A stretch of 18,036 bases of DNA from Bacteroidales bacterium UBA1797 (GCA_002319885.1 DCFT01000226.1:1-18036); one strand, 5' to 3'. Shown: positions 8,339 to 16,247, counted from the first letter of the stretch. Numbers and translations are program-made. Notes: generated from the letters alone by a model not told the origin.

Positions 8339-8674
8339 CTAAATATTATCTTTTATATCGAGAAGTAATGATTTAATTTTCAAAAGTGATTCGTTGATCT
8401 CGTATTTATAGTCTGTTTCGGCCCATTTTTCCGACAGCCGCTTTTTAGCACCTGAAAGTGTCATTCCCTCATCTTTTAGCAGATGATGAATGATCCTGAG
8501 GTTTTTAATGTCAGCAGGTGTAAACAATCTGTTCCCTTTTTTATTTTTCATGGGTTTGAGAATATCGAACTCATTTTCCCAGAAACGAATTGTAGATATC
8601 GGAACTTCAAGCATTTCAGCTACTTCCCCTATTGAATAATAGAGTTTTTCGACTCTTTTTTCTTTATATGGCAT
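8339..8674 (-). CDS. Short MerR-family transcriptional regulator
   Basis: This 111-aa protein consists almost entirely of a MerR winged helix-turn-helix. YYSIGEVAEMLEVPISTIRF (11-30) is the recognition helix region, WENEF and NRLFTPADI form the wing, and GMTLSGAKKRL is the third family block. The remaining ~30 C-terminal residues are a helix (likely the dimerisation coil) with no effector domain and no cysteines suited to metal sensing. Its ligand cannot be inferred. MerR proteins activate promoters by untwisting an over-long spacer. An inverted repeat lies upstream in its own leader region (8719-8746), but whether it is the operator is unknown. It follows the M23 peptidase pair by 94 nt on the same strand; this M23/merR neighbourhood next to alaS is one I recognise from other Bacteroidota. 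Confidence 0.9.
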   Translation of the reverse strand: MPYKEKRVEKLYYSIGEVAEMLEVPISTIRFWENEFDILKPMKNKKGNRLFTPADIKNLRIIHHLLKDEGMTLSGAKKRLSEKWAETDYKYEINESLLKIKSLLLDIKDNI

Positions 8675-8718
8675 ACCGAGTGATTATATTAGCCTTTACC
8701 AATAAACCTGGTTTTAGT

Positions 8719-8746
8719 CAGGAACAGTTAAATATCTTAACTCCTG
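8719..8746. repeat. Imperfect inverted repeat upstream of merR
   Basis: On the plus strand CAGGA, an ACA bulge, GTTAA, a 5-nt loop (ATATC), TTAAC and TCCTG form a ten-pair interrupted dyad. It lies in the 94-nt gap between the M23 peptidase stop and the merR start, 45-72 nt ahead of merR. It lacks a following T-tract on the minus strand, so a simple terminator is unlikely; an operator or RNA hairpin is possible. Confidence 0.5.
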
Positions 8747-8768
8747 TAAAAAATGTCTATTAAAAAAA

Positions 8769-9740
8769 TTAATCGAGAGACTGACCTGTTTTAGATGCAA
8801 TTTCAACAATTCTTTCATATTCAGCAGGATTCAGATCTTCGAAAAAGTAGTTTATAGGATCAACATTTACGCCGTTAAGCTTAATTTCATAATGAAGATG
8901 GTTTGCAACAGACATTCCTGTAGACCCTACAAAACCAATAATATCGCCTCTTTGTACTTTCTGCCCGACCTTTACATTAAAATTACTGAGATGAGCATAA
9001 ATACTTGTATATCCAAAACCATGGTCAATAGTAATATGTTTACCCTGACCTCTTTGTGCGGCTACCACTTCGACTACTTTCCCACTTCCTGTCGCATATA
9101 CATCAGTGCCCAAAGGAGCTGTGAAATCCATCCCGTAATGAAACTTACTGATTTTATAGTAGGGATGAATTCTCCAGCCATATCCTGATGCTGTTCTGGT
9201 AAGATCTTTATTGGAAATTGGCATAACAGAAGGTATTGACTGCAGCATTTCTCCCTTTTTTTCAGCCATTTTTATAAGCTCATCGAAGGATTTTGACTGA
9301 ACATAAACTTTTTTCGTTATTTTATCGAGTCTGCTTGCTGTTTCTATTACAAGGTTAGAATTATTATAACCTTCAAGAGCTTCATATCTGTTTACCCCTC
9401 CTAAGCCGCCATCCCTCTGGGTAGAGGGAATAGGTTCGGCATCAAAGATTGTTCTGTAAAGATTATCATCCGTCTTTTGCAGGTCATTCAAAACAGATTC
9501 AACACTATTCATCTCCCTGTGTATCAAGTCATATTGAATAGTCATTTGTTCAACTTCCCGCTTAAGGGCTTTCTCCTTTGGCGAATCGAAGAAGGAAGCA
9601 AAAATAATCCAGTATATAAGGGCAAAAATAAGGGAACCAACAAAGTAAGCAAGAATCCTTAGCAACAAAGTACTCATCCCGAGTCTGATTTTATCAAAAC
9701 TCAGGGAATCAGGATTAAATTTATATTTTGTTGGTGGCAT
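8769..9740 (-). CDS. Membrane-anchored M23 peptidase (copy 1)
   Basis: A LytM/M23 zinc endopeptidase expected to cut peptidoglycan cross-bridges from the periplasmic face of the inner membrane. Numbering from the ATG at 9740: a basic N-terminus, one membrane helix at about 26-47 (LLLRILAYFVGSLIFALIYW), the shared SPKEK motif, a coiled-coil-like stretch to about 160, then the catalytic domain. Zinc ligands are H201 and D205 (HYGMD) and H283 (HLH); H250 (YAHLS) is the probable catalytic histidine. All are present, so it should be active rather than a degenerate activator. A TTG start nine bases further upstream (9749) is possible, but that TTG lies inside a TATCTTTG box, so I prefer the ATG, which gives 323 aa. 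A paralogue lies directly upstream on the same strand. Confidence 0.92.
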   Translation of the reverse strand: MPPTKYKFNPDSLSFDKIRLGMSTLLLRILAYFVGSLIFALIYWIIFASFFDSPKEKALKREVEQMTIQYDLIHREMNSVESVLNDLQKTDDNLYRTIFDAEPIPSTQRDGGLGGVNRYEALEGYNNSNLVIETASRLDKITKKVYVQSKSFDELIKMAEKKGEMLQSIPSVMPISNKDLTRTASGYGWRIHPYYKISKFHYGMDFTAPLGTDVYATGSGKVVEVVAAQRGQGKHITIDHGFGYTSIYAHLSNFNVKVGQKVQRGDIIGFVGSTGMSVANHLHYEIKLNGVNVDPINYFFEDLNPAEYERIVEIASKTGQSLD

Positions 9741-9746
9741 AATGGG

Positions 9747-9754
9747 CAAAGATA
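9747..9754 (-). promoter_or_regulatory. Putative -7 box for M23 copy 1
   Basis: TATCTTTG on the minus strand fits TAnnTTTG but ends only 6 nt before the ATG. A start site at normal spacing would give a nearly leaderless mRNA. No -33 element is clear, so this may be chance. Confidence 0.3.
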
Positions 9755-9782
9755 ATCAATTCTAAAAAAATAAGAAATTCAC

Positions 9783-9797
9783 TATCCAATTTGGATA
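9783..9797. repeat. Perfect 15-nt palindrome between the M23 genes
   Basis: TATCCAA, a single central T and TTGGATA form a perfect dyad in the 89-nt gap between the two M23 reading frames. It is 29 nt upstream of the putative -7 box of copy 1, a position suited to an operator. A second weaker dyad (AAATG, AATA, CATTT) lies at 9801-9814. Neither has a T-tract, so they do not look like terminators. Confidence 0.55.
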
Positions 9798-9829
9798 CTT
9801 AAATGAATACATTTGAAGGTTAGAGGAGA

Positions 9830-10798
9830 TTATTTTTGTTTTGCTCTTGATGCGAAAGCCTGAATCATTTCTTTATATTCATCTACGCTGACATCATTAT
9901 TGAAGAAATTAACAGGATTTTTATGGGTACCATACTGTTCAATCTGGTAATGAAGATGTGGTCCTGAAGATAAACCACTACTGCCACTTACTCCTATAAG
10001 ATCTCCCCTTTTAACGGACTGACCTTTAACAACCTTTATATCACTTAGATGACCATAAACCGTCTGAAAACCATAACCATGATCGATCACAATGCAGTTT
10101 CCGAATCCACCGGAGTTCCAGCCTGATTCAATAATTGTACCGTCGCCGGTGGCATACACATCGGTACCATATGGTACTTCAAAATCCTGACCGTTATGCA
10201 TCCGTGCCACGCCTAATACAGGATGAATGGTTCTCCATCTGAATGAGTCGCCAAGCCTGAATTTAACACTTACCGGACTTATTCCCGGGAAGTGATCCAT
10301 CTCTTTTTTCCATTCTATGGCTTTTTCAGCTACTGTCTTAAATGACTCAGACTGGACAGTGGCCATACTTTTTATCTCATCAAGCTTTGATTTATATGCA
10401 ATAAGAAGATCAGAGTTTATATATCCGGTAAGGTCACTGTACCTGTCAACACCACCTGTTCCAGCTTTCCGGTATGATCCGGGAACACTGTCCATATCTA
10501 ATATAGGTCTGTATCTTTTGTCATCAGAAAGTCTGAAACTGTTAAGCGAGGCCAGTGAATTATCAAGCTCTCGTCCGATTAATGAATACTGAAGTTTCAT
10601 ATTTTCGACTTGCTGACTCAGCATTTTTTCCTTTGGAGATCCGAAAATATTTTCGATAAAAGTACCATAAATAGCTGCCACAACAAGTGAACCGGCAAGC
10701 CAAAGGAGAATGTTAAAAAATTTCTTTTTCCATGGCAACCTGACCTGCTTATATTGCAAATCGGATAAATCTAGAACATATTTTCGGTGTCGTATCAA
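9830..10798 (-). CDS. Membrane-anchored M23 peptidase (copy 2)
   Basis: Paralogue of the next gene with the same architecture: a membrane helix at about 27-46 (FFNILLWLAGSLVVAAIYG), the SPKEK motif at 54-58, a helical linker, and an M23 domain with H201/D205 (HNGQD), H250 (VYGHLS) and H281/H283 (HLH). These ligand positions match those of copy 1 residue for residue, supporting a tandem duplication with almost no length change. The start is unusual. No in-frame ATG or GTG lies between the upstream stop codon (10844-10846) and the membrane helix, and the first later ATG would delete the membrane anchor, so TTG at 10798 is the best start. The product is probably inner-membrane anchored with a periplasmic peptidase domain. 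It is divergent from alaS and carries its own putative promoter. Confidence 0.92.
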   Translation of the reverse strand: MIRHRKYVLDLSDLQYKQVRLPWKKKFFNILLWLAGSLVVAAIYGTFIENIFGSPKEKMLSQQVENMKLQYSLIGRELDNSLASLNSFRLSDDKRYRPILDMDSVPGSYRKAGTGGVDRYSDLTGYINSDLLIAYKSKLDEIKSMATVQSESFKTVAEKAIEWKKEMDHFPGISPVSVKFRLGDSFRWRTIHPVLGVARMHNGQDFEVPYGTDVYATGDGTIIESGWNSGGFGNCIVIDHGYGFQTVYGHLSDIKVVKGQSVKRGDLIGVSGSSGLSSGPHLHYQIEQYGTHKNPVNFFNNDVSVDEYKEMIQAFASRAKQK

Positions 10799-10838
10799 TA
10801 AACAATAGGTTTTTTTCGAAATATATATTGCTATTTCA

Positions 10839-10870
10839 CAAATCTAGAGCAAATAAATTAATTTTACAAG
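10839..10870 (-). promoter_or_regulatory. Putative promoter of M23 copy 2
   Basis: On the minus strand CTTG (10867-10870) is followed, 20 nt later, by TAGATTTG (10839-10846), a full TAnnTTTG -7 box with near-consensus -33 spacing. A start site a few bases further on gives a leader of roughly 35 nt to the TTG at 10798. It sits in the 114-nt divergent gap with alaS. Confidence 0.55.
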
Positions 10871-10912
10871 CTAAATTTTAACGAACGCTAATTTAATATA
10901 ATTCTAAATAAC

Positions 10913-13537
10913 ATGAAGGCACTGGAACTGAGGCAGATATTTCTTGAGTTTTTTGAATCTAAAGGACATCTCATAGTGCCTTCTGCACCTATGGTAATTA
11001 AAAATGATCCAACTCTTATGTTTACGAATGCAGGTATGAACCAGTTCAAGGACATCTTCCTCGGCAACAGCCAGGCTGTAAATCGCAGAGTTGCCAACTC
11101 TCAGAAATGCTTGAGGGTATCGGGTAAACATAATGATCTTGAAGAAGTTGGACATGACACTTATCACCATACTATGTTTGAGATGCTTGGCAACTGGTCA
11201 TTCGGTGATTACTTCAAACGAGATGCCATAAACTGGGCATGGGAATTTCTGCACAATACTCTGAAGATTGATAAGGACCGTTTATATGTTACAGTTTTTG
11301 AAGGCGATGAATCTGAAAAACTTGAACTGGATCAGGAATCATTCGATTACTGGGCATCTAACATTGATAAAGACCGTATTCTGAAAGGATCAAAAAAAGA
11401 TAATTTCTGGGAGATGGGTGAAATGGGACCATGCGGACCGTGTTCAGAGATACATGTTGACCTGAGAAACGAAGCAGAACGAAAAAAAATCCCGGGACAT
11501 GAACTTGTTAATAAAAGTCATCCACTGGTGATTGAGATATGGAATCTGGTTTTTATTCAATATAACCGGAAAGCTGATGGTTCTTTAGAATTTTTACCCA
11601 CCAAAAACGTCGATACCGGCATGGGATTCGAGAGGCTATGCATGGTTGTCCAGGGCAAAAAATCAAATTACGATACCGACATTTTCCAGGAAATTATATC
11701 TGAGATCTCTTCAATTACCGGTAAGAAATACGGGGTTAATGAAAAATGGGATATTGCACTCCGTGTCGTTGCGGATCATCTAAGAGCAGTTTCTTTCTCA
11801 ATTGCCGACGGACAATTACCTTCAAATAATAAAGCAGGCTATGTTATAAGAAGGATACTCCGTCGTGCGGTCAGATATGGCTATAATAATCTTGGAACAG
11901 AGGAACCGTTCATGTATCGTCTGGTTCCTGTTCTTGCTTCAACAATGGGGGGGCAATATCCTGAACTTCAATCGGGGAAGGAACATATTGCTAAAATAAT
12001 CTTCGAAGAAGAAACTTCATTTCTCAAAACTCTTGGTAAAGGTCTGAAAATGATTGAGAAGATGATAAGCGAACTCCGGGAAGGGAATAAAAATACACTT
12101 TCCGGGAAAGTAGCTTTTGAGATGTATGATACCTTCGGATTTCCGGTTGACCTTACTCAACTTATTCTTAAAGAGAACAACATGAATCTCGATCTTAAAG
12201 GATTCGAACTGGAGATGAAAAATCAGAAAGACAGATCACGCGAAGATGCCGTTGTTGAAACAGCAGACTGGACGGTCTTAAAAGAGAAAGACAGCACAGA
12301 ATTCACCGGATATGTAAAGACAGAAGATGAAGTGATTATAACAAAATACCGTGGGGTCAAAGTCAAAGGGAAGCAAAATTACCAGCTTGTTTTCGATAAA
12401 ACCCCATTCTATGCCGAGTCGGGAGGCCAGACCGGAGACACGGGTTTTATATCATCGGGTAAAGAGAAAATCTTAATAACAGATACTATTAAAGAGAACA
12501 GCCTTATTATACATATTGCTGAGAAACTGCCTGAGGATCTTTCGGTAGTTTACAAAGCATCCGTTGATCTCGAAAAGCGGCTTATGACTGCTAATAACCA
12601 TACTGCTACACACCTGATTCATTACGCTTTGCGTACAGTTCTTGGACCTCATGTTGAACAAAAAGGGTCTCTTGTTACTCCTGACCGCCTGCGTTTTGAT
12701 TTCAGCCATTTCAGTAAAATGAGTAAGGAAGAATTATTAAAAGTAGAAGAGCTGGCTAACAAAATGGTAAGAAAAAATTATACCGCCATGATATATGAGG
12801 GTATCCCTATGGAAAAAGCCAGATCGATGGGTGCCATGGCTCTCTTTGGAGAAAAATACGGAGATAATGTCAGGGTTGTAGAATTTGGAAATTCAATAGA
12901 ATTGTGTGGGGGAACACACGTTAAAGCTACCGGGAGTATCGGTATTATAAAAATTGTATCTGAAGGAGCAATTGCTACAGGCATAAGAAGGATTGAAGCT
13001 CTAACAGCTTCAAAAGCAGAAGAATATATTAATGAAAAAATAAAAACTGTTGAGGATGTGACCACTTTACTAAAAAGCACGGGAAATATCTCAGCAAGCA
13101 TTGAAAAAATTCTGGCAGAAAACAGCTCGCTTAGAAAGAATATTGAGAAATTACAGGTCCAGTCAGCTAAAATAAGTTTGAAAGAGTTGTCTGACAAGTC
13201 CGTCACAATAAATAACATAAGATTGATTTCGGGAAAAATAGAAACCGATTCAACCGATGTGTTAAAGAATATTGCTCACCAGGTGAGTTCGTCATTGGAA
13301 AATACGATAATGGTAATAGGCACGGTAAATGCAGGAAAAGCTAGTATTATTGTCACATTGACTGATGATTTAGTTAAGTTGAAGAATCTGAGTGCGGTTG
13401 CAATTATTAAGGAAATTTCGGGTGAAATCAACGGCGGCGGAGGTGGTCAGCCGGTACTTGCAACGGCCGGAGGAAAAAATCCGGAAGGGCTGCAACGAGC
13501 ACTTTCGAAAGCTGCAGAATATCTCAGAAAAATCTAA
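10913..13537 (+). CDS. alaS: Alanine--tRNA ligase
   Basis: AlaS charges tRNA-Ala. At 874 aa it is full length and all domains are recognisable. The class II catalytic core includes FTNAGMNQFKDIFLG and YHHTMFEMLGNWSFGDYF near the N-terminus, and GMGFERLCMVVQ in motif 3. The editing domain has zinc ligands H563/H567 (HTATH) and C665/H669 (CGGTH), almost exactly the E. coli positions. The C-Ala domain ends with GEINGGGGGQPVLATAGG. The start ATG at 10913 gives the usual MKALELRQIFLEFFESKGH beginning. The upstream region shared with the divergent M23 gene holds only an imperfect -7-like TAAATTTT at 10872, so its promoter is not certain. The only atypical feature is that it is followed by a 292-nt gene-free stretch. 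Very secure identification. Confidence 0.98.
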   Translation: MKALELRQIFLEFFESKGHLIVPSAPMVIKNDPTLMFTNAGMNQFKDIFLGNSQAVNRRVANSQKCLRVSGKHNDLEEVGHDTYHHTMFEMLGNWSFGDYFKRDAINWAWEFLHNTLKIDKDRLYVTVFEGDESEKLELDQESFDYWASNIDKDRILKGSKKDNFWEMGEMGPCGPCSEIHVDLRNEAERKKIPGHELVNKSHPLVIEIWNLVFIQYNRKADGSLEFLPTKNVDTGMGFERLCMVVQGKKSNYDTDIFQEIISEISSITGKKYGVNEKWDIALRVVADHLRAVSFSIADGQLPSNNKAGYVIRRILRRAVRYGYNNLGTEEPFMYRLVPVLASTMGGQYPELQSGKEHIAKIIFEEETSFLKTLGKGLKMIEKMISELREGNKNTLSGKVAFEMYDTFGFPVDLTQLILKENNMNLDLKGFELEMKNQKDRSREDAVVETADWTVLKEKDSTEFTGYVKTEDEVIITKYRGVKVKGKQNYQLVFDKTPFYAESGGQTGDTGFISSGKEKILITDTIKENSLIIHIAEKLPEDLSVVYKASVDLEKRLMTANNHTATHLIHYALRTVLGPHVEQKGSLVTPDRLRFDFSHFSKMSKEELLKVEELANKMVRKNYTAMIYEGIPMEKARSMGAMALFGEKYGDNVRVVEFGNSIELCGGTHVKATGSIGIIKIVSEGAIATGIRRIEALTASKAEEYINEKIKTVEDVTTLLKSTGNISASIEKILAENSSLRKNIEKLQVQSAKISLKELSDKSVTINNIRLISGKIETDSTDVLKNIAHQVSSSLENTIMVIGTVNAGKASIIVTLTDDLVKLKNLSAVAIIKEISGEINGGGGGQPVLATAGGKNPEGLQRALSKAAEYLRKI

Positions 13538-13603
13538 AGTGCAGGCACAGATTATTCATTAGTAAGCACAACAGTAATTATCTTAATTTAGTTACAATTA
13601 AAT

Positions 13604-13638
13604 AAGATTTCTCAATTTGATTAATTGAGAGGAATCTT
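13604..13638. repeat. Long hairpin downstream of alaS
   Basis: AAGATT then TCTCAATT, a 5-nt loop (TGATT), AATTGAGA, a 2-nt GG bulge and AATCTT make a 14-pair stem starting 66 nt after the alaS stop codon. The sequence after it (CTGTATTTC) has no proper T-tract, so it is at best a weak terminator. It could instead protect the 3' end of the alaS mRNA. Confidence 0.6.
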
Positions 13639-13752
13639 CTGTATTTCTACGATCTTAAGTTGAAATAAAGTTGCAGTATATAATAAATTCGAAATATGTT
13701 TTTAAATATATTATTGTATTTCATTGATAATATGGCATTTAATCATCAATAA

Positions 13753-13760
13753 TATTTTTG
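13753..13760 (+). promoter_or_regulatory. Putative -7 box for the acyl-CoA ligase
   Basis: TATTTTTG matches TAnnTTTG and would give a leader of about 60-65 nt to the ATG at 13830. No -33 TTTG is found at the usual distance. Its DNA is AT-rich, so a chance match is possible. Confidence 0.35.
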
Positions 13761-13829
13761 GTTATTCTCTTGCAATTATTTGTTCGAAAAAAATCAGTAG
13801 AATTGTCTCCAGATTAATCTAACTCTGTT

Positions 13830-15674
13830 ATGGAAATAAAAAGGACCTTCGACATAATTCAGTTGAACCTGGAAAAATATCCCAGAAAAGACATGTTTGG
13901 CGGGAAAAAAGATAAAGAATGGATTACCTATTCAACTGAAGAAGTGAGCAGTTATGTGAACTGGGTCAGTTATGGTCTTCTTTCAATGGGATATAAAAAG
14001 GGTGACAAAGTTGCAACAATAAGCGGGAACAAACCGGAATGGAATTTTATCGATATGGCACTCGCCCAGACGGGACTCATTCACGTACCAATCTATCCCA
14101 CTATCGGAACTGATGAGTATGAATATATTCTTGAACACTCAGAGGTTAAGATGATTATCGTTGGTAACAAAACAATATATAATAAGGTTTATCCGATTGT
14201 CAATAAAATTCCCGGGTTGAAAGAGATTTACTCATTTGACCCGTTTGAGGGTGTAAAATCATTCAGCGAAATAGTAGAGGAAGGCAGGCAAAATTCCGGA
14301 AGATTTCAGGATGAACTTGAGAAAATAAAAGATAGTATTAAGCCTGAGGATCTTGTTACTATTATTTATACTTCCGGCACTACAGGAAATTCAAAAGGGG
14401 TAATGCTTTCCCATAATAACCTTGTAAAAAATGCCATAACTACTTCAAAAGCCCACCATTTGGGCTATGGACACAGGGCTATCAGCTTTCTTCCTCTCTG
14501 TCATGTTTATGAAAGAATGGTGAATTATCACTTTCAGTATAAAGGGATAAGCATTTATTATGTTGAGAATATGGGTACAGTATCTGAAACCGTTAAGGAG
14601 ATTAAACCACACATTTTCAATACTGTTCCCCGATTGCTCGAAAAAATATACGATAATATAATCAGCAGAGGTCGTAATCTTCCCTGGTTAAAGAAGCAAA
14701 TATTCTTTTGGGCGGTTAACCTGGGACTTAAGTTCAAATTAAAAGGCAATTCACAATTTTATAAATTTCGCCTTAAAATTGCCAGGAAACTTGTTTTCAG
14801 CAAATGGAAGGAAGCTCTTGGAGGAGAATTGCAGGTACTTGTCTCAGGTGGCGCAGCACTCCAGTCAAGACTCGAGAAGATCTTCTGGGCAGCTGAGATA
14901 CCAATTATCCAGGGTTACGGACTAACTGAAACTTCACCGGTAATATCTGTTAATCCTTTAAGAATCGATGAAATAGGTTTTGGAACATGCGGGCCTGTTA
15001 TCGAAGGGGTTGAAGTTAAGATTGCAGAAGATGGCGAAATTCTGTGCAAAGGAGAAAATGTTATGATGGGTTATTACAAGTCTCCTGAACTTACAGCCGA
15101 AATGATTGATCAGGACGGATGGTTGCACACAGGAGATATAGGAGTAATTGAAGAAGGAAAATTCCTCAGAATTACCGACAGGAAGAAAGAGATGTTTAAA
15201 CTAAGTGCCGGAAAATATATTGCTCCCCAGGTAATTGAAAATAAATTAAAAGAGTCATTTTTTATAGAACAGGCAATGGTAATCGGAGAAAACCAGAAAT
15301 TTGCAAGCGCTTTGATCTCTCCAAATTTCGCTTTCCTGCACGATTGGTGCTCAATCCATAAGATTCAGTTCCGCGACAACAGGGAGCTTATTGAGTTGAA
15401 CGAGGTGGTTGATAGGTATAGTAAAGAAGTCAGAGAAGTGAACAAATCACTCGGAGAATTTGAACAGATAAAAAGATTCCGGTTAGTTACTGAAGAATGG
15501 ACATCACAAACAGGAGAATTGTCTCCGACTCTGAAGTTGAAACGGAACTATCTTTTTAAAGAATATAAGGATATTATAGCAGAAATATATTTCAACGGAG
15601 AGAAAGATAATAATGTACTCCTGAGAATCAAAATCGGCATAAATGGAATGCTGAAGAATCTTCCCAAATTTTAA
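13830..15674 (+). CDS. Long-chain acyl-CoA synthetase (AMP-forming)
   Basis: A 614-aa member of the AMP-dependent synthetase superfamily, nearest to long-chain fatty-acid:CoA ligases (FadD/FAA1-like, EC 6.2.1.3). It activates a fatty acid as acyl-AMP and transfers it to CoA. Motifs in order are the P-loop TIIYTSGTTGNSKGVMLSH (177-195), GYGLTETSP (362-370), WLHTGDIG with D436, TDRKKEMFKLSAGKYIAP, and the catalytic lysine, probably K462 within that last block. LPLCHVYERM is the gate-region block typical of long-chain enzymes. There is no signal peptide or membrane helix, so it is cytosolic or peripherally membrane-bound. Chain-length preference cannot be read from the sequence. It stands alone between a 292-nt gap and a good terminator, so it is probably monocistronic. 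Confidence 0.93.
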   Translation: MEIKRTFDIIQLNLEKYPRKDMFGGKKDKEWITYSTEEVSSYVNWVSYGLLSMGYKKGDKVATISGNKPEWNFIDMALAQTGLIHVPIYPTIGTDEYEYILEHSEVKMIIVGNKTIYNKVYPIVNKIPGLKEIYSFDPFEGVKSFSEIVEEGRQNSGRFQDELEKIKDSIKPEDLVTIIYTSGTTGNSKGVMLSHNNLVKNAITTSKAHHLGYGHRAISFLPLCHVYERMVNYHFQYKGISIYYVENMGTVSETVKEIKPHIFNTVPRLLEKIYDNIISRGRNLPWLKKQIFFWAVNLGLKFKLKGNSQFYKFRLKIARKLVFSKWKEALGGELQVLVSGGAALQSRLEKIFWAAEIPIIQGYGLTETSPVISVNPLRIDEIGFGTCGPVIEGVEVKIAEDGEILCKGENVMMGYYKSPELTAEMIDQDGWLHTGDIGVIEEGKFLRITDRKKEMFKLSAGKYIAPQVIENKLKESFFIEQAMVIGENQKFASALISPNFAFLHDWCSIHKIQFRDNRELIELNEVVDRYSKEVREVNKSLGEFEQIKRFRLVTEEWTSQTGELSPTLKLKRNYLFKEYKDIIAEIYFNGEKDNNVLLRIKIGINGMLKNLPKF

Positions 15675-15697
15675 ACATAAACATGAGTCTGAATTAG

Positions 15698-15732
15698 TTT
15701 TAATGCCTATAAAGCATTTAAAATCTTTTTTT
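15698..15732 (+). terminator. Intrinsic terminator of the acyl-CoA ligase gene
   Basis: TTTTAATGC, a 7-nt loop (CTATAAA) and GCATTTAAAA (one bulged T) form a nine-pair stem, followed within two bases by seven T residues (15726-15732). It begins 23 nt after the stop codon. The stem is AT-rich with only two G-C pairs, but the geometry is correct. Confidence 0.75.
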
Positions 15733-15762
15733 GTGAACGACAGACTTATTTTTGTATTTTTG
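15730..15762 (+). promoter_or_regulatory. Putative promoter of the lipoprotein/barrel pair
   Basis: TTTG at 15730-15733 is followed 21 nt later by TATTTTTG at 15755-15762, which fits the Bacteroidota -33/-7 layout; a second TATTTTTG at 15747-15754 abuts it. The -33 box overlaps the T-tract of the preceding terminator. The leader to the ATG at 15780 would be only about 10-15 nt. Confidence 0.6.
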
Positions 15763-15779
15763 AGACTTTCAGAAAAGTA

Positions 15780-16247
15780 ATGAAAAGATTGATCAGGGGA
15801 AGCCTATTTATCATTTTTACCAGTGTTATAATATACCTCAGCGCGTGCAATAGCGGATCATGTTTTGAGGAAACAGAATCGTATCTGAAAGCCTCATTTT
15901 ATGATAATTCTACAAAAACACTTCTAGCACCTGATAGCATATCACTTCATGGATTGAACAGTGACTCAATTATTTATAATAGTCAAACCAATGTGCAACC
16001 TGCTCTGATACCGCTTAATGCTTCAACTGATAGTTGTTCCTTTAGTATCGAAATAAATGGAATAACCGATACCATTGAATTCAAATATAGTTCCTATCCT
16101 CATCTTATTTCAAAAGAGTGCGGCTATACTTTTTATCATCATCTTGACACAACACTTTTTCATACAAAACATGCCATCAAAGACATATATATAAGTAACG
16201 AGACTATTACAAATTTAAATGTGGAAAACATTCGCATATTCTATTAG
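15780..16247 (+). CDS. Small lipoprotein of unknown function (DUF6452-like)
   Basis: A 155-aa protein with a lipoprotein signal: basic MKRLIRG, a hydrophobic core, and lipobox LSAC with the lipidated cysteine at position 23. A second cysteine follows at 28 (CNSGSC). The mature part is about 130 residues of mostly beta character, with later blocks SCSFSIEINGITDTIEF and KECGYTFYHHLD. The overall pattern and its pairing with the next gene match what I remember as the DUF6452 family of Bacteroidota; no function is known to me. The residue after the lipidated Cys is Asn and no acidic surface-export signal is obvious, so it may face the periplasm. The next gene starts inside its last 29 nt, so the two are almost certainly expressed together. 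The start ATG at 15780 is well placed after a promoter. Confidence 0.8.
   Translation: MKRLIRGSLFIIFTSVIIYLSACNSGSCFEETESYLKASFYDNSTKTLLAPDSISLHGLNSDSIIYNSQTNVQPALIPLNASTDSCSFSIEINGITDTIEFKYSSYPHLISKECGYTFYHHLDTTLFHTKHAIKDIYISNETITNLNVENIRIFY

Larger units (their letters stand above)
13538..13829. other. AT-rich intergenic region between alaS and the acyl-CoA ligase
   Basis: This is the longest gene-free stretch in the window (292 nt). It is strongly AT-rich and I find no reading frame with coding character and no tRNA-like cloverleaf. It holds a long hairpin (13604-13638), a looser ATTGAT/ATCAAT pair (13723-13728 and 13745-13750) and a TATTTTTG box at 13753. The stretch therefore probably serves the end of alaS and the control of the downstream gene. 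Confidence 0.6.

Noticed and set aside
9747..9749. TTG as the start of M23 copy 1
   Set aside because: It adds only three residues, lies within a TAnnTTTG box, and an ATG occurs nine bases later at the position expected from the paralogue.
12778..13218. 146-codon minus-strand frame inside alaS
   Set aside because: It is hydrophobic in appearance but fully antisense to the alaS editing domain and adjacent sequence, which are highly conserved.
13723..13750. ATTGAT/ATCAAT pair ahead of the acyl-CoA ligase -7 box
   Set aside because: Six AT-rich pairs around a 16-nt loop are expected by chance in DNA of this composition.
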